Counted from the stretch's first letter, positions 11,231 through 23,541 are shown. The stretch: 64,000 nucleotides of DNA from Pontederia crassipes (GCA_030549335.1 CM060187.1:58300203-58364202); one strand, 5' to 3'. Program-made: numbers and translations. The notes: a model not told the origin generated them from the sequence alone.

Positions 11231-11730
11231 ATGGATGGCGCACTCGCCGCATCAGGATCCGATCACAGTGCAGCAAGGGCTGGCGGACTCTTGCGAGACC
11301 ACGAGGGAAATTGGATCTCTGAATTCATGCACAATTGCCAGGGTGAATTTGCAGTTGCTGTGGAACTTCAGGGAATTATCATGGGACTCGATCAAGCCTG
11401 GGACCTCGTCATAAGGAAACTAATTCTGGAAAGCGACTCTATGGATGCAATCAACATTTTTATTGAAAATTGCATGGTTGCGCCCCCCCCCCCCCCCCCC
11501 CCCCCCACATTGTCGACCTCGTTGCGGCGATTCACAGACGATGAACTAAGAAATGGAACATAATCATCCTCCATGTCTACCGTGAGGCCAACCAAGCTGC
11601 TGATTGAATGGCGAAGGCTGCACTAACGCTCATTTCAAGTATTGTCCGACTGCACTATCCTCCATCAAGGATGGTCAACATTTTGTTCAGGGACATCATC
11701 TGCACCCCTGCGCATACCATGCATGCATGA
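11231..11730 (+). pseudogene. RNase H domain relic of LINE type (RVT_3-like)
   Basis: The first frame reads MDGALAASG, GGLLRDHEGNWISEF, AVAVELQGIIMGL and LILESDSMDAI. This is the order of the RNase H fold that follows reverse transcriptase in plant LINEs: first Asp in MDGA, Glu in VELQ, Asp in ESDS. After a run of 24 C at 11483-11506 the frame is lost. The C-terminal part resumes in another frame at about 11566 as LHVYREANQAAD, then an in-frame TGA where a Trp is usual, then MAKAAL. So it carries at least one frame change, probably slippage at the C-run, and one nonsense change. It is non-functional. A host RNase H-like gene of transposon origin is a less likely alternative. Confidence 0.75.
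11483..11506. repeat. 24-base poly-C tract
   Basis: Uninterrupted run of 24 cytosines inside the RNase H relic. Length is prone to polymerase and sequencing slippage. Confidence 0.95.
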
Positions 11731-11792
11731 GTTAATATTAAATTTCTATTTTTTGTTTTAGTTCCTACTTCATGTACCCCGAGCCAATGGCC

Positions 11793-11814
11793 TATATATA
11801 TATATATATATATA
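11793..11814. repeat. (TA)n microsatellite
   Basis: Uninterrupted TA run of about 22 bases. Confidence 0.95.
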
Positions 11815-13021
11815 GCATCATCGTATTTAATGACTAGTGGTTGAGAAATATTGATCATGTACAACTTTTTAATGCTCTACAAGTGATCATGTCAATATCG
11901 TCATACCTTATTTCTTATTCAATTGAAGTTATTTTTTTAATATAAATGATTTTTAAAAAGTTTTTTTTATAGTGCAATGAATATTGAGTTCTTGTTGATT
12001 TTTAAGAACTAATTGATTAGATAATTTAATTAGCATTTCATGTTTGAAAAATATAATTATTGATAATCAATAAAATGATTAGATGATTTAGTTCTTACTG
12101 ATATTTAGATGAAAATGAGAACTTGGTTCCATATTTTATTATATAATATCGAAATGTTATAAAATAAGTAAATCAACTAAGACTTAAATATGTAAAATAA
12201 TATAATAGTAGAGTTTTATTTAAAAAATTAAAAGGAATAACTTTTATTTTGGTACATAATTAATTAATATTTATTTCAATGTAATAACTTAAATGTACTA
12301 CAAAAATACAATTTTATGCAATATTAACTTAATTGATATCTTATTAATATAGTACTTCATTTACTTTTCTAACCCACTTATAAAATTATTTTATTATATT
12401 TTCAAAATAAGTATACTTACTTCATTTAATCATAAGTAATTAATATAAAAATAAATTTGTAATTAAATATTTTTTTTGAGATGAATCCCACGCAATTCTC
12501 TCTCACCCCATTTATTTATTTCTTTTCTCATTAATGATGTGGCCATCACAAAATTGGAAAAGAAAAGAAAGGTTGGTCCATGATCTCTCACACGAATCAT
12601 GAGTTTGACAACTAAAATCATAGTTCTTTCAAGCTGTTGATGAATAGTTGAATTGTTGAAACTTTATTTGAATGGATTACAACATATTGATAAGTTTTGT
12701 GATGTGATAGATTTATTTTAGAAGATTTTTCAATGAAATCTATGAATTGAAATATAAGACATAATTTTAATTTAAATAAATAATGAGTATAAATTAAATA
12801 TTATGTTAAAATATATTAAATTTAATATTTTAAATATACTATATTTAATAAAGTAATAAAAAATGATCAAATAATGTGATGTTTGATGGAATCGTCCAAA
12901 ATCGAATCTTGATTCTATCTTGATTTCGATTTTTTATTGTCAAATGCTCTCATAGACAACAAGAATTTATTTTGTTGTAGAACTTTTAAGTTCTCATGGG
13001 ACCAAAGAAATATGAAACTTG

Positions 13022-13163
13022 AGTTGATTTTAAGTCAAATTTTCACAAGTCAAACATAAGTTCTAAATGTTGTATTTGGTAAATAAAAATGTAAATTTTT
13101 TGAGTTGATTTTAACTCATTTTTTCATAGTCAAATATAAGTTCTAAATGTTGTATTTGGTCAA
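13022..13163. repeat. Imperfect tandem duplication of about 75-80 bases
   Basis: TTGAGTTGATTTTAA, then a few bases, then AAGTTCTAAATGTTGTATT and TTGGT occur twice in succession with small differences. Non-coding. Confidence 0.75.
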
Positions 13164-13887
13164 TAGAAAAGTAATTTTTCTGAATTTAATTGAGAAATAT
13201 ATGTTTGTATGAAGTGTAATATAATGATGAGATTTAAAAAGTTAATATGATAGATTTTTGTTAGTGTGCATTTGAATGAAATATAAGAATGATAGATATA
13301 AAATATAATTGTATTAATTAATAAATATTGAATATAAATTTAAATATTATGACATTTTAAATATATATTATTTAAATATAATAAATGATATTTTAATAAA
13401 ATATATTTATCAAAAATATATTTTTAATGAAATAATAAATAATATTAAATTAATAATAAAGTTATTAATATATAAAATATTTTGTGTGAGTAATGTAAGG
13501 GAAGAAAAATAAGAGAAGGAAAAAGAATTGAAAAAAAGAGACGTCACATTTCAAGTTGGGAAAAAATGTTGGCATCCCTGAACACTAATCTAACTTAACA
13601 AAAAATACGAAGACAACTTAGAGTCGAACGACTCTCGATTTCATATCAAGTTTTATTTTTTACTCCATCAAATGTCGCGTATAGCTTAACTACCGCCGAT
13701 TTTCGCCTCGAATTTTATTTTCGATTCCGTCGAACGTCACATTCCATTTACCGAAATTGTTCGAAACTGGACTCTCATTTTGTCAAAATGATAAATACTC
13801 TTTATCATCCGAATACATGTCTCAATCGACCTACGATAAAATCAATTGAGGAACCGAAAATGATTTTCTTTCATAAATATATTATTA

Positions 13888-14440
13888 GGTTAAACATCCT
13901 TTAACAAATTATGCGGATATATTCATATTGTAGATTTCTTTTTCTCTTTTTTAGTTTCGATTATGTATCTCTGTTATCATTAGAACTATTTTCGACAGGA
14001 TTTATATCATGTATATGATTTAAAATCACAAGAGGACATCCAATTATTCTGAAATCAAAATTTTTTTAAAAAATATTTTGACCATAAGTTTTGTTTTTTT
14101 TAGTATATCGATCATTCGTCTTTTGCAAATTGATATCAATGTCATTAGATCAGTAAAAATTCATAGAAACCAAATTTTCCTAAAAGAATTCAATACAATC
14201 AAACACCCTTAATCAAATTATGAGGATATATCCCCTATTATTTAGGTTTTAATTATTTACCTCTGTTATCATTAAAACTTTATTCGGCAGGATTTCCCTC
14301 ATGTATATGGTTTAAAGTACAAGAGGACATCCAACTACTATGAAACTAAATTTTATAAAATGAATGTTTTGTTTTTAGTATATTGATCGTTCATCTTTTG
14401 GAAAATTGATATCGAAGTTAATATATCAACAAATTTTGCT
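13888..14440. repeat. Imperfect direct repeat, two units of about 250-300 bases
   Basis: The two units share, in order, an AACATCC/AACACCC...AAATTATG start, CTCTGTTATCATTA, CAGGATTT, ATGTATATG, CAAGAGGACATCCAA and a TTTTTAGTATAT-GATC segment. Unit 1 runs from about 13888 to 14190 and unit 2 from about 14195 to 14440. This may be a decayed repeat family; no coding content was seen. Confidence 0.65.
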
Positions 14441-15521
14441 ACTGTGTCAATGTCACGTTACTAATCATATTAGCTAAAAAATTATCACACTCATATTATT
14501 ATAATCTCATTTAGATAATTATATCATATTAGCTAAATATTATTTATAAGTGCTCTGGGGCAAGGACAACGCCTCTCTTTTTTTTTAATACTTTATATAT
14601 ATAGTATTTTAATTTTCTAACATTAAAAGAGATCGTAAAAAGGTAATTTATTCTTTTAATATATAAAATAATAAAAAAATAACGAAAATGATAATAAACG
14701 ATGACGATGAAAATCGTGACATAATTTAGGGATATATTCGAAAAATTGTTATAGTTCCAAAGAAGTTTAAGGAATTAATTTTAAAAATTATCCGTACAAA
14801 AATATATCTATATATTACGGAAGGGAAATAAATTTAACAACATGAAAATGTGTCTTATCCAAGAAGCATCCAACAAACAAATTCAGGGCCAAAATTTGGA
14901 ATGAACTGAAACTCTCATAAAACATCAACTTTTTACATGTCGGCCCAGTAAACATTAGGCCCATTACAACTGCACACAGCACAGCTCGACAAAGCTCACG
15001 ATAGGAAACAGGAAATAGGAAATATTCTTGTACTCGGAATATTCAATTATCACTGAAATTACATCTTATTTGAAAAAAAGGAAATATTATCAACGATTAA
15101 GGAGTTCCATGTTTTAGTGCAAATATCGATCGACCTTTAACATTTTAAACTCTAAAATACAAAACTTTTGTTCATCTGCATATTAACTATGTCTGAAATA
15201 TGTTCAAGTGCCAAAGCTCAATCAATGGGCGATTACTTCGTGCTTCTCAATCAATTTTATAGCCTAAGAGTAAAATATATAAAATCTGAGTCTCGGTAGG
15301 CCAATTATTCACATGAAAAGAAAGATTTCAGTGTGCCAATCCGAATGGCAAAACTGAAATCCCAAATTTTTCTCTGTACATGAATTCATATAAAAGGCCC
15401 AAATGGGCAGTATCTATGTTTTTTTTTCTTTCAAATCTGTGATAAATAATAAATGAATTAGCAAAGGAGAAAAGGGAAAAAATAAAGGAAAAACATCAAT
15501 ATGGTTCAATCGATCGGTGGA

Positions 15522-16085
15522 TCAGTGCAACCAGTCCACCATTGGAGCCGTATCTACAAGCTCGAACCCGAAGATCTTATGCCTGCATTCCCCAGCGGCG
15601 GCGGCGGCCTCCTCCTGATCCGCCGGCAGCATGTTCAGGTCCAACCACACCGTCCTCTTGTCGTCGACGTCATGCTGCTTCGACTCTCCGAGCCCGCGCT
15701 CGTGCCGCGGGCCGTGCGCCGCCGCCAACCCCTCAGCCAGCGCGGCCCTGTGCCGCCGCATGTGGCCGCCCAGGGCCTGGCCGATGGCGAACTCGAGCCC
15801 GCAGATGGAGCACTCGTGCACCCGCGGCTTCGCGAGCTCGAGCTGCGCGTGGCCGTCCGCCAGCCTCGGCTTCTTGTGGCTGGCCCGGTGGCCGCCGAGC
15901 GCCTGGAAGGACGGGAACTGGCGGCTGCACGTCTTGCATTCGAACACCCGCGCCGGGGACGTCGGCCGCGCCGTCACGGCGCCGAACTCCTCGCCGGCCC
16001 GAGAGAGGAGCATCAGGACGTTGGCCATGCTGGCGCTGTCCAAGCACTCCACTTGGTCCTCTCCAACTATGAACGATCTCTTCAT
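15522..16085 (-). CDS. ZAT-type C2H2 zinc-finger repressor with EAR motif, 187 aa
   Basis: Intronless gene for a nuclear transcriptional repressor of the plant C1-2i (ZAT) class, often stress-induced. Two C2H2 fingers each carry the plant signature QALGGH: C50, C53, H66, H70 and C92, C95, H108, H112. A hydrophobic stretch after MANVLMLLS lies near the N-terminus as in ZAT11/ZAT12-like proteins. An EAR motif, LDLNMLP, lies at residues 148-154 near the C-terminus and would recruit TOPLESS-type co-repressors. The start MKRSFIVGED at 16085 is chosen over the frame's earlier ATG at 16193 because family members begin MKR and a TATA box lies 155-165 bases upstream. The long frames antisense to it are GC-composition shadows. 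Nearest relative within ZAT7/11/12/18 is not resolved. Confidence 0.93.
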   Translation of the reverse strand: MKRSFIVGEDQVECLDSASMANVLMLLSRAGEEFGAVTARPTSPARVFECKTCSRQFPSFQALGGHRASHKKPRLADGHAQLELAKPRVHECSICGLEFAIGQALGGHMRRHRAALAEGLAAAHGPRHERGLGESKQHDVDDKRTVWLDLNMLPADQEEAAAAAGECRHKIFGFELVDTAPMVDWLH

Positions 16086-16240
16086 GCCTTTATCGGTCAC
16101 CGATCGAACAGCAAGTCCTCTGTGTATTGATCTGTAAAACGCACGACGTGGGAGCAGATGCGATTGATATATATATACGTGAGAAGGGATCAAGAGCCGC
16201 GAATAGAAATTAAGACTGTAAGATCACAAGGCCTTCCAGC

Positions 16241-16250
16241 TATTTATAGT
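16241..16250 (-). promoter_or_regulatory. TATA box of the ZAT-type gene
   Basis: The - strand reads ACTATAAATA, a near-consensus plant TATA box, placing transcription start near 16213 and giving a leader of about 130 bases. Confidence 0.65.
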
Positions 16251-16516
16251 CGCCCCAAGCAGGGACAACTTGCCAGTTATCTTGTTTGACACAAACTCCT
16301 GCCGATATAAATAATATTGATAGGTAGAGGTTGCACGACGAGGTTAGTACTTGAAGCGCACGCATCACTTGTTTGACGTGGGCACGGCATAAGCGTGACG
16401 TAAAGATTAACTCGCCATAGCAGCCACCAGTTTGGATTTAGTTCATATGGAGGGTCGTCTCCATATCCTCCTCTAGAAGTGCAAACTTCACGTCTCTTTC
16501 CCACGGTTTGAGAGCC

Positions 16517-16520
<4 letters not shown>

Positions 16521-16598
<78 letters not shown>
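16521..16598. repeat. (AG)39 microsatellite upstream of the ZAT-type gene
   Basis: Seventy-eight uninterrupted bases of AG, about 270 bases upstream of the TATA box. On the gene's strand this is a (CT)n tract. GAGA-type repeats can bind plant BBR/BPC factors; a regulatory role here is inference. Confidence 0.95.
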
Positions 16599-16600
<2 letters not shown>

Positions 16601-18456
16601 AATTAACGTCCGGACTTACCGGTAGTATATGATGTGTTGTGTTGAATGAAATCTTGTTGGGTAGCTCAGCAAAGAAGGGAAGTTGGTTGTACTTGAAACA
16701 TGTACGCGGTTTAGGTGAACGCATGCGCATGCTCAGGGCCGTATCTTAGTTCACATCTGAACTAAATTGCTACAAGAAGACCAGTCTTCTTCTTTTTTTA
16801 TTCCTCCGACTAATTAAGAACTACGATGGATCGATGAATTCCAAGCGAATTTTCTCCGTGCACATGCACTCGGAACATGACTTAAATTGAGATAAATGAC
16901 TTTCACCCGAATCACGCCTGTTGTTGAAGAAGGCCAGTCTACTGTTGCAAGCTGCGAGCTACTTTTAGTTGGTGGGTACGTTCATGAAGAGGGTTTGCCA
17001 TTGACGACTTCTTGCTCTCTCCTTTCGGAACCAGTAAAATCAAGGATGTGAAACCATACGATTCATGCAGTTCATCAAGGTTGAATCTTGATCGTATAAT
17101 TAAATCTGTTCATATTCAGCTCAATCAAATTCGACCTTCCAGAATGGACTAGTAAAACATCGTGAGAGGTCCTCTCAAAAGTAGAATCTATTTGGGACAG
17201 CGGCAGTTGCAGGTGGAGCCGTTCGCATGCTAATGGAGATGGATTTCTACGTCTGCAACTTCCAGTACATGCATGTGCCTTCGATAGATTGATGAAGCAG
17301 GAATTAATTCTGGTGCACATCCAGAAAAAAAATTAGATGAAAAGTGCAGCAACTTGTGGTCGTACTAGAGACAGCACTCCACGCACGCATGCCGTGGACA
17401 TGTACACCTCACAGCATTATCGTGGCATAAATGACACCACATAAGGGACAGAACCGCACTGGTGATGCTTAACTGCAGCACGTAATTATGGTATTAAAAA
17501 AACTGCTACTACCAGCAACCTAGCAACTGGATCCTTTTCATTAAGAAACTTGCATGCATGGTACCTTCTGGTGGAGAATTATTGCTTGTGTTTGAGGTTT
17601 AGTCAGTAAGTATCTATTGTTTTGAATTTTTCCTCTTGATCAGACAACATTCATATTGTTTGGCTCTTCAGTTCAGCAAAGTGTTCAGACTTCAGAAACA
17701 AAGTCAGTTACTACAATTATACTTTTGATGAATCGTCCAATTAAAAAAAGAAGAAGAAATCAACTCATAGGAGTTGTTGTTTTCGTGGATGCAAAGGCAA
17801 CCGCATGAAGCAACCGAAAAAAATGAATTTGGCTGCTGGATTAATTCATTGTGCTGCAAAACATGGTCTTGACTTTTATTAGATAAACACCAAAACATCC
17901 TTCATCAGACGCACACCTTTATATAGTTGACCAGACTTAGCACCATCCTAGCAAGCATGCATGCTCAACTTTGTCCAAATCCCTCATTAATCTTCATCTA
18001 ATCTACTTTTCAGGAAATTAACTCACAGATCCTATCTAGTTATGCCGTCCTATCGAATATATATGATTTTGTTCTTTTATTCCCATTTGAAATGCCTAAA
18101 TTACGGGAGAAATTAAATTTTCTAATAAAAAGATAACTATAGGTTAAAGGTGGACCTACCTGATCATACAGAAATATATAGTATATTGCCGGTCTGATGT
18201 ATATAAGTTTTATGGTCATTATCTTTGATTCAAGAGGCGGAAACCAGAAATCGCAGTTTTATCACACAGCCAGTTCGGCACTTGTGACATTTTTAAATTC
18301 CTCGTGAAAACTGTGTTTAATTTTTTGAGAAAAAACTTTTTTTTTAGTTTTTTTATTAAGAAAAATGTATACATAGATAAATGTAGAACGTTGATTTTAC
18401 ATATTAGATTAATAAAATAAATATATATTAATTTAAAGTATGTGTTAAATAGTAAA
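16599..18456. other. Intergenic region upstream of the ZAT-type gene
   Basis: No gene seen. Less AT-rich than other spacers and rich in CATGCA-type motifs, such as GCATGCATG near 17550 and 17955, but without a coding-like frame. Confidence 0.5.
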
Positions 18457-18469
18457 CACTACAAGAAAA
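18457..18469 (+). repeat. Left terminal inverted repeat, 13 bp
   Basis: CACTACAAGAAAA, identical in reverse complement to 25035-25047; the match ends at base 14. Confidence 0.95.
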
Positions 18470-18483
18470 AGTCGTATTTCCGA

Positions 18484-19070
18484 GGTCCATTTTCGACGGT
18501 CCGACATTCGTCTAAAATATCGACGGTTTTTTCGGCGGATTTTCCAAACCGTCGATATTTTCGTCAGATAATTTTCGATGGTTTTATCCGTCTAAACTTT
18601 CGACGGTGATAAATTCGTCAGAAGATTCCGTCGAAAATATTTATACTTCGACGGTTATGACCGTCGATAATTTCGGCGGTTTATCTAACCGTCGAAACTT
18701 TCAGTGGTATGAACCGTCGAAAAATTTCAACACTGGTTGCGTACAATTATTGAACTTATCGACGGCTTTGACCGTCGAAATTTGCGACGTTCAGAACAAC
18801 CGTCGATAGTATTTAAATAATATATTCTAGCTTAATTTTTTTCGACGGTCTCAACCGTCGAAAATGGAAATTTATAATTTACACAAATTATGGATCTGTT
18901 GATATTTTAAAGATTTATTATTATGGAAATCGACGACTAAAACCGTCGAAACTATCGACGGCTAAAACCGTCGATATTTCGACGGTTTTTCCAACGGTTC
19001 GAGCCGTCGATACGCGAATTAATATAATATTATATTTACCTATGTTGCGGTGGTTTTGACCGTCGAAAAG
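18484..19070. repeat. Left subterminal array of CGACGGT/ACCGTCG motifs
   Basis: About twenty copies of TCGACGGT or its inverse ACCGTCGA, often paired as dyads (CGACGGTT, a few bases, AACCGTCG), spaced about 20-60 bases. Arrays of this sort in CACTA elements are transposase (TNPA-like) binding sites; binding here is inferred. Confidence 0.85.
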
Positions 19071-19249
19071 TGGTTATATAAAAACTCGACCGCACTCTTA
19101 CTTTGAACGTTCGTCCGCCGCCGCGTGTTTCGTCCACTGTTCGTCCGGCCGTCGACCACCTCCCGCCCGAAGCTTCCGCCACCGACTGAAATCTCCGGCG
19201 CAGGTAGATCCGATCCCGCCCTCCTTTGATATATAATTTGTCTCTCCGA

Positions 19250-19668
19250 CGGCCAAATCCGACCGCCCTCCGTGCGGCGGCCAGATCCGGCCGCCATTTG
19301 CACGCGACTGCCAGATCCGGCCGCCAGTCGCGCGTGGCGGCCAGATCCGGCCGCCCTCCATGCGGCGGCCAGATCCGACCGCCCTCCGCGCGCGGCGGCC
19401 AGATCCGGCCGCCCTTGCGCGGCGGCGGCCAGATCCGGCCGCCCTCCGTGCGGCGGCCAGATATGGCCGCCCTCTGCGCGCGGCGGCGGCCAGATCCGGC
19501 CGCCCTCCGTGCGGCGGCCAGATATGGCCGCCCTCTGCGCGCGGCGGCGGCCAGATCCGGCCGCCCTCCGTGCGGCGGCCAGATTTGGCCGCCCTCTGCG
19601 CGCGGCGGCCAGATCCGGCCGCCCTTGCACGGCGGCGGCCAGATCCGGCCGCCCTCCGCGCGCGTCAT
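19250..19668. repeat. GC-rich minisatellite inside the CACTA element, 14 units
   Basis: Fourteen tandem units of 28-33 bases, each built on GGCGGCCAGATCCGGCCGCC plus a short variable CTCCGTGC-like linker. The core is nearly palindromic (GGCC-AGATCC-GGCC). Units alternate between versions, and two neighbouring 61-base pairs (CAGATATGG plus CAGATCCGG) are repeated, showing expansion by unequal exchange. Repeat periodicity leaves stop-free frames on both strands (up to 238 codons on the - strand); these are artefacts of composition. Confidence 0.9.
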
Positions 19669-20884
19669 GTCACGAATCTTTCTTTCTTTACTCAAAACAA
19701 TTGAAATTAATGGTGAAGCCTTCCGTGGTCGGAGTTCCCAAAATGGAGTCAAAATTTTTATTTTCTATTCTAAATAAACTATATATATAGGGCTTGTATT
19801 AGTTGTAAACCAAATTAACTAAGAACGGATACAAAATCAGATCTACAAATTGAGGTCTAAATATATGTGTGGCAAACATAGTGATTTTGTAATTCTTGAA
19901 ACATCAGATTTAAACAAACAAACAAGTTAATTTTTCCTTTTTTTTTATATATATAGGTTTCAACTTTCAAGGATTAAACCAATCTATGGGTGTAAGTAAC
20001 TTTTATTATGAACAAATTGCTTGCCCACTGTTTAGGGAGAAGGCTCATTCGAGGCACATATATCAGAAAAAAGGAAGAATCACCTTCATCTTCATCAGGA
20101 TATAAATTGTATATCTTGTTTGCACACAGTTAATTTCCCAGTGTGTTTGTTATATAATGCTCACAGTTTTGTCCATTAGATTGGTAGGATAGATCCCCCA
20201 ATTAATTTGTGGGTGTGCATAATGACAATTACAGCTTCATAAATAATTAATTAAGGTTTAAGGAGCTTCTTAAAGTTCTTAGGTAATTATGTTCAAACAT
20301 TATACTAGTCTCTTTTTTCTTTTCAAAACAGCCTTCTTAATTATCACGATGGTATATATTATCTCTTTTTAATCGTAGATTTTTCACTCGTGATGGAGAA
20401 ACCATCACCGTCATCAGATCAGTGCATGCATACCACCTGCTCCCGCTGGTTTCAGAACATCGAAACCTGGCATGCAAAAAAAAAATTGATCTGAGATAAG
20501 GAGAGAGGGATTCATTTCTTTAGCTAAGAACAAAACAAGAGGAGGAGGAAGGGAAATAAGAAAAAAAAGTCCTCTGTTTTTAGCAGGAACTTTTAACTTG
20601 TTTCACTTCTTCCAGAATTCAATTGATCAGCTGCAAGCAAGGCCCTAGTGTGAGCTCGTCCCTAGTGTCAACGCTGCCTTGTGCGAGCTTGCACGCCAAT
20701 GAGGAAGAAAAAGGACAATTATGTTATATATACTTATTATATGCTATCTCTATACCTAGCAGTATGATTACTAAACATTAGCTAAACAATCTGTTCTTCC
20801 TCAGTTGTTTCATAAACTTTTTTCTTTCCTTATACAATTTTGTATCACTGAAATTTTTTATGATTTGCAAATAATGCAGTCATT

Positions 20885-23084
20885 ATGTCATACTTGAACG
20901 ATCGTCGATGGATGTACAAAAGAAATAATCCTGGTCGTAGAGGCTTGACACAAGAACTTATAGATGGCGTTGACTATTATGTTACTGTGGCTTGTCAATC
21001 TTTACAATTTCAGCGGGAGGGAACAATTAGGTGTCCTTGTTTGAAATGTGCTAGCACAAAGTTACAGACGATAGAGACTGTCAAAGTTCACTTATATAGA
21101 AAGAGTTTCAAACCCAATTATTGGGAATGGGATGATTTAGGCGAAGGAGCGCCTTCGATAAGCGTCCCAAATCCAGGTCTTCATTTTGTGGATCCTGAAC
21201 CAATATTTGCTTCGCAATATGAACAGTCTATTTATGACGCAGCTGCAACTGAGTATGGCAATATTAGATTTGAGCAGAATGAAGATGCACCAAATCCAGA
21301 AGCAAGCGAATTTTATGACTTATTAAACGCATCGAGCCAACTCTTATGACCTGGGTGTGAAAGTCATTCGGAACTATCACTTGCTGTTAGATTGTTGAAT
21401 CTGAAAATCGACCACAATATTTCACAAGCATGTTTTGATGCATTTCTAGATATTTTAAAAGAGGTCACACCAACTGGGGCTCGTATTCCTGAAAATTTTT
21501 ATAGGACAAAAAGATTGGTCAGTAAACTTGGTCTTGGCTCAACTAAAATATATTATTGTCGTGATGGTTGTATGATATATTACGGCGAGGACATCAATCT
21601 AAATGAATGCAAGTTTTGTGGGGCCGAACGATATAGAGTGACTAACAAGTCTCTAGTCGCTGTAAAAATAATGCATTATTTGCCTCTTATTCCAAGGCTT
21701 AAAAGACTATATTCGTCTATAGGGTCAGCGTCGCAGATGAAGTGGCATGCACAACATAATACTTCTGAAGGTGTCATGCTTCACCCATCGGATGGTGAAG
21801 CGTGGAAACATTTTGATCGTAAGCATCCTGATTTTGCTAGGGACCAAAGGAACATAAGGCTCGGATTATGCGCAGATGATTTTACACCATATGGTCAGAC
21901 TTCAGTTCCTTATTCATGTTGGCCGGTAACAATAACACCTTATAATTTACCACCTGAGATTTGTATGTCCGCACCTTATATGTTTTTGACATGCATTATT
22001 CCTGGTCCTCAGAGTCCTAAACAGAGGATAAACGTGTATTTACAGCCTCTAATAGACGAGCTAAAAGAACTATGGGATGGTGTCGTCGCTTATGATGTGT
22101 CGACCAAACAAAATTTCACATTGAGAGCTGCCTTATTGTGGACTGTTAATGACTTTCCAGCCTACGGGATGTTGTTTGGTTGGATGACTGCAGGAAAATT
22201 AGCTTGTCCATTTTGTATGGAACACTCAGATGCGTTCATTTTGAGAAAATAGAAGTAAAAATACTTGGTTTGATTGCCATAGACGGTTTCTTACAGCTGA
22301 TCATCTGTACAAAAATAATCGAAATGCATTTCGACGGAATAGGGTTGTAGAAGACATGCCTCCGGTCAGACGCTCAGGAGCTCAATTACGTCGCATTGTC
22401 AATGCTTTATGCAGAATTGTCAACGACCCAAATGTCACATACAATGAGTATTGTGTTTGTAATAATTGGACCAAACGAAGTATATTCTGGGATTTACCTT
22501 ATTGGTCTGATTGTTTGATACGTCATAACTTGGACGTCATGCACATTGAGAGAAATGTGTTTGAAAATGTATTCAACACCGTAATGGACAGTAAGGGTAA
22601 AACAAAGGACAACCTCAAGGCGAGACTAGATTTGAAGGAGTACTGTCGAAGACCAGAGTTGCACTTAGTGACTTTACCTAACGGAAGATTATCAAAACCA
22701 AAAGCAAGTTATGTTCTCACTAAGGAGCAGAAGACCCAAGTGTGTCGCTGGATCCAAGAGCTGAGAATGCCGGATGGTTATGCATCAAATCTGACCCGAT
22801 GTGTAGACATGAATAACTTGCGTTTGTTTGGCAGGAAAAATCACGACTACCACATATTCATGGAAACTTTGCTTCCTACTACTTTTTCTTCACTCCCGGA
22901 TAAGATTTGGAAGTTGATAACGGAGTTGAGTCAATTTTTCAAAGAATTGTGTTCTACAATATTAACGATGGAAAATATGATCCAATTGGAACGTAATATT
23001 CCGATAACATTATGTAAGTTGGAACGAATATTTCCACCGAGATTCTTTGATTCCATGGAGCACTTGCCTATTCATCTGCCATAA
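20885..23084 (+). pseudogene. CACTA transposase (TNPD/Tnp2 type), broken
   Basis: Begins MSYLNDRRWMYKR, the usual start of the transposase-associated N-terminal domain with a Cys/His cluster (CPCLKC). A TGA at 21347-21349 interrupts the frame, which resumes at once in the same frame with PGCESHSELSLAVRLL. The Tnp2 core follows: RLGLCADDFTPYG, YSCWPVTITPYNLPP, IIPGPQSP, FTLRAALLWTVNDFPAYGM, LACPFC. At about 22250 a frameshift moves the reading frame. The rest continues with TWFDCHRRFL, LDVMHIERNVFENVFNTVM and the start of a DUF4218-like region, ending abruptly at PIHLP followed by stop. So the gene has one nonsense codon, one frameshift and a lost 3' half of the DUF4218/4216 region. It is not functional. 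Confidence 0.93.
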
Positions 23085-23154
23085 TTAATTAACAAAACTT
23101 TGAAGTCGATCACCTAGTCATCGTTTGTAGTTAATTATTTTCTTTATATTTTAG

Positions 23155-23541
23155 GAGTCTTATCAAACAAAAGAAGTTGATCATATTACGCAAGCCACGC
23201 AGGAGGGGACCACACCGTTGACCCCAAGACAACTTTGGACGGACTACGTCGGCGTGAAGAAGGGTCGCATTTACGGACTTGAATCTTCTGTGAGTGACAC
23301 AGATATTGGATATGGTCGACGAAGTGCTTCAGGTTCATCTCCTTCTATTATGCAAGAAATTGTGGATCATGTGGCCATCAAGATTAGGGAAGAGGTCAGA
23401 CAGGAATTCGAAGAACGTGAACGTCGTAACAGGCTTGAAATGAAGAAAATGATGCGTGCCTTCATGCGTGGCGAATTGAATGACGACGCCGCCGAGGTAG
23501 ATTCATATATAATACATAATTATTTTTGGAATTTGCTTTAA
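23155..23541 (+). pseudogene. C-terminal Ptta/En/Spm-type transposase segment
   Basis: After an intron-like gap ending TTTTAG at 23154, an open frame reads SYQTKEVDHITQATQ, LTPRQLWTDYVGVKKGRIYGL, then a charged coiled-coil-like stretch REEVRQEFEERERRNRLEMKK. This resembles the C-terminus of the Transposase_24 proteins encoded by the second gene of many CACTA elements. A donor-like GAG/GTAGAT at about 23494 could end the exon. Its closeness to the truncated Tnp2 gene suggests an internal deletion removed the sequence between. Confidence 0.65.

Larger units (their letters stand above)
11815..15521. other. Long AT-rich gene-free region
   Basis: No gene seen on either strand; no reading frame in this stretch looks coding. 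It contains the duplications listed at 13022-13163 and 13888-14440. The last few hundred bases are presumably the 3' flank of the zinc-finger gene. Confidence 0.6.

Noticed and set aside
15501..16137. Three long frames on the + strand opposite the zinc-finger gene
   Set aside because: Shadows of a GC-rich exon; the - strand frame has two QALGGH fingers and an EAR motif.
19036..19790. Several long reading frames on both strands (up to 238 codons) with Arg/Pro/Ala-rich repeats
   Set aside because: They arise from the GC-rich minisatellite, whose unit lacks stops in most frames; no start context or family similarity.
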